7,680 bases of DNA from Chitinophagaceae bacterium (lineage in GTDB: Bacteria > Bacteroidota > Bacteroidia > Chitinophagales > Chitinophagaceae): positions 1 to 7,680 of the forward strand of contig CANHEC010000096.1 of the NCBI GenBank assembly GCA_947459455.1. Reading direction: 5' to 3'. The position numbers were made by a program, and so were the translations under genes. The notes beneath the pieces were generated by a model. It made no database searches. It saw nothing but the letters and a program-made list of their open reading frames with translations, and had not been told where the DNA came from. Shown here piece by piece: positions 5,971 to 7,680 of the stretch (its first letter is position 1; each line of letters opens with the position of its first letter).

Positions 5971-6408
5971 ATGAGAGGAGTAAACAAAGTGATGCTGTTA
6001 GGCAACCTGGGCAAAGACCCGGATGTGCAGCTGCTGGATGGCCATATTGCTGTAGCCAAGTTTCCGCTGGCCACTACCGAAACCTACAAAGACAAAGGCG
6101 GCAAACTGATTAGCCAAACCGAATGGCACATGGTGGTGCTGTGGCGCGGGCTGGCCGAGCTGGCACAAAAGTACCTGCACAAAGGAAGCCTGGTGTATAT
6201 AGAAGGCCGCTTGAAAACGCGTACATGGGACGACAAAGACGGTAACAAGAAGTTTGCGACCGAGGTAGTGGCCGAAAACATGATTATGCTGGACAAACGG
6301 GGCGATCATGGCCACGGATCGGCCGACCATCCGCTGGAGGGCTTCACCGGCAGCGATATTCCGCCAGCCGCCCACTCCGCCGATCCCGATGATGACATCA
6401 TCAACTGA
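5971..6408 (+). CDS. ssb: Single-stranded DNA-binding protein
   Basis: Binds single-stranded DNA during replication, repair and recombination, normally as a tetramer. The N-terminal OB fold spans about 1-108: the classic start MRGVNKVMLLGNLGKDPDVQ, then TEWHMVVLWRGLAELAQKYL (50-69) and KGSLVYIEGRLKTRTWDDKD (71-90). The typical opening GVNKV fixes the start at 5971. The linker is short (about 109-137) and His/Gly/Asp-containing. The tail is acidic but ends DPDDDIIN rather than the usual DD(L/I)PF, so the terminal Pro-Phe that docks SSB partner proteins is missing. The gene lies 82 bases after mutY. CATTTTTG at 5925-5932 is a one-mismatch match to TAnnTTTG and could be a weak promoter, but read-through from mutY is equally possible. 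A hairpin starts directly after the stop. Confidence 0.95.
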   Translation: MRGVNKVMLLGNLGKDPDVQLLDGHIAVAKFPLATTETYKDKGGKLISQTEWHMVVLWRGLAELAQKYLHKGSLVYIEGRLKTRTWDDKDGNKKFATEVVAENMIMLDKRGDHGHGSADHPLEGFTGSDIPPAAHSADPDDDIIN

Positions 6409-6458
6409 CCGATGCCACGTTAAACTATCGGGCCAACGTGGCTAATCGGCCAGCTTTT
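6409..6458 (+). terminator. Hairpin after ssb, possible terminator or attenuator
   Basis: Directly after the ssb stop, CCGAT-GCCACGTT (6409-6421) pairs with AACGTGGC-TA-ATCGG (6435-6449). That gives 8 bp plus 5 bp separated by a two-base bulge, with a 13-base loop. TTTT follows at 6455-6458, five bases past the stem. The gap and interrupted T stretch make it a weak intrinsic terminator; it may only reduce expression of gldE or protect the ssb mRNA 3' end. Confidence 0.5.
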
Positions 6459-6501
6459 CGTTATTTGCAGCGACTGCCGGGCGCAACACGCCGGCCAACA
6501 C

Positions 6502-7680
6502 ATGTTCATCATTTTAAGTTACGCTTTGAATACTGCTGCCGGACTTGGCCCGCACTACTTGCTGATGATCAGCACCCAATCCAGCACCGCACTTATACTG
6601 GTGCTGGTCCTCATGCTCATTGTTTCCTTTTGCGCCTCCGGTGCTGAAGTAGCTTTTTTTTCGCTCACGTACAAAGACATCAACTACCTCAAAACCAAGC
6701 AGCAGCCGGCCTATCGCCGCATTATTACCCTGCTCGAAAATCCGAAGGCCCTGCTGGGCAGCCTGCTTATTGCCAATAGTGTAGCCAACCTGGGAGTAAT
6801 AGCCCTGAGCAATTACCTGCTGGACCAATACCTGCAGGTAGCACAGCCATGGCTGGCCTTGCTGATCAAGCTGGGCATTATAGCCAGCATCATTTTGCTA
6901 CTGGCCGAAGTGTTACCGAAATCATTTGCAGCACAAAACAATATCCGGTTTGCCAAAGACGTAGGCTGGATAGTAGAAGGAATGTACCTGCTGTTCAATC
7001 GCCTATCGGTGTGGCTGGTGGGCATGAGCGATGGCATCGAAAAGCGCCTGGGCCAACGCAGCGCCGCCAGCAGCCTCGAAGAGCTGCAGCACGCCATTGA
7101 CCTGACTACCGATGAAGAGGCTTCCACAGAAGAAAAAAACATCCTGAAAGGGATTCTGAAGTTTGGCAACATTTACGTGAAGCAGGTGATGAAGGCCCGG
7201 CTGGATGTACATGGCATTCCGTACGAAGCAGACTTTGAAACCCTGAAAAAGATGGTAGAAGACCTGCACTATAGCCGGCTGCCGGTGTACAAAGAATCGC
7301 TGGACGAAATCAAAGGCATCATTCATACCAAAGACCTGCTACCCCACCTGCAGGAAGGGCCACAGTTCGATTGGCATGCACACATGCGGCCCGCCTATTT
7401 TGTGCACGAGCAAAAGCTGATTGAAGACCTGATGCAGGAATTTCAGGCCAAGCGTATCCATTTTGCGGTGGTGGTAGATGAGTTTGGTGGCACCAGCGGC
7501 ATCATCACCATGGAAGACATACTGGAAGAAGTGATTGGCGATATCAAAGATGAATTTGACGAAGAAGAAACAGGCAATAAAAAGCTGGACGACCTGACCT
7601 GGCTGTTTGAAGGCAAAACCATGCTGAACGATGTGTGCCGTATTATGAACCTGGCACCAGACACCTTTGATGATGTGAAA
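6502..7680 (+). CDS. gldE: Gliding motility-associated protein GldE (3' end outside window)
   Basis: Integral membrane protein of the CNNM/CorC-HlyC type associated with gliding motility and type IX secretion in Bacteroidota; the molecular activity is not settled, and related proteins are implicated in Mg2+ or Co2+ transport. From ATG 6502 the frame is open to the last base (393 codons seen). A CNNM (DUF21) transmembrane domain spans about 28-190, with the hallmark SGAEVAFFSLT (46-56), NSVANLGVIALS (92-103) and LAEVLPKSFAAQ (134-145). A CBS-domain pair follows (about 225-345), with SRLPVYKESLDEIKGIIHTK (258-277) and FAVVVDEFGGTSGIITMEDI (321-340). The start of a CorC_HlyC domain (EFDEEETG onward) is cut by the window edge. 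The frame has a TAA at 6421 and no earlier ATG, GTG or TTG; ATG at 6565 is an alternative start. Position after mutY and ssb matches the usual Bacteroidota order, where gldD often follows; that would lie outside the window. Confidence 0.92.
   Translation, partial: MFIILSYALNTAAGLGPHYLLMISTQSSTALILVLVLMLIVSFCASGAEVAFFSLTYKDINYLKTKQQPAYRRIITLLENPKALLGSLLIANSVANLGVIALSNYLLDQYLQVAQPWLALLIKLGIIASIILLLAEVLPKSFAAQNNIRFAKDVGWIVEGMYLLFNRLSVWLVGMSDGIEKRLGQRSAASSLEELQHAIDLTTDEEASTEEKNILKGILKFGNIYVKQVMKARLDVHGIPYEADFETLKKMVEDLHYSRLPVYKESLDEIKGIIHTKDLLPHLQEGPQFDWHAHMRPAYFVHEQKLIEDLMQEFQAKRIHFAVVVDEFGGTSGIITMEDILEEVIGDIKDEFDEEETGNKKLDDLTWLFEGKTMLNDVCRIMNLAPDTFDDVK

Noticed and set aside
4914..6074. Long open frame (386 codons) on the minus strand opposite mutY and the start of ssb
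   Set aside because: mutY has all catalytic and cluster residues in the + frame; the antisense product is low-complexity with no domain, and it spans two genes.
1..7680. A novel defence, mobile or biosynthetic system
   Set aside because: All well-supported genes are core or common Bacteroidota families in a familiar order, with uniform composition and no repeats, integrase, transposase or toxin-antitoxin pair seen.

Overview
The window looks like ordinary chromosomal core sequence from a member of the Bacteroidota, probably a Chitinophagia or Sphingobacteriia relative. The evidence is the order HU-family gene / mutY / ssb / gldE, the gliding-motility gene gldE itself, a Bacteroidota-type RNase G, a tiny Lys/Arg-rich ribosomal-type protein next to rng, near absence of Shine-Dalgarno sequences, and two perfect copies of the Bacteroidota -7 promoter box (TAnnTTTG). 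The genus cannot be fixed from the sequence alone. Base composition and codon use (rich in CTG, GCC, GGC) look uniform, and I see no IS element, tRNA, rRNA, CRISPR array or phage gene.

Layout. Left part, + strand: a secreted class 3 lipase-like protein whose signal peptide begins before base 1, then a small DUF3817-type membrane protein. A perfect 15-bp hairpin separates these from the convergent minus-strand genes. Minus-strand block, read right to left from about 4730: HU/IHF-family DNA-binding protein, membrane-anchored TPR protein, a 31-residue AURKAIP1/COX24-like basic protein, a hairpin terminator, and ribonuclease G (rng) with a non-ATG start. Right part, + strand, diverging from the HU gene: mutY, ssb and gldE, the last cut by the window edge.

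How the genes relate. The right half combines DNA maintenance (MutY removes adenine opposite 8-oxoG; SSB protects single strands; the HU-like protein shapes DNA) with GldE, a CNNM/CorC-type membrane protein linked to gliding and type IX secretion. The middle combines RNA turnover and rRNA processing (RNase G) with a likely small-subunit ribosomal protein. HU has a -7 box about 90 bases upstream of its start, and the TPR gene has its own copy between HU and its start, so the two may be transcribed separately as well as together.

I found no convincing undescribed system. The points most worth checking are the 31-residue basic ORF, the non-ATG rng start overlapped by an out-of-frame ATG mini-ORF, the SSB C-terminal tip that lacks the usual terminal Pro-Phe, and the repeated TACCTTTG boxes. 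No gene-free stretch exceeds about 170 bases.
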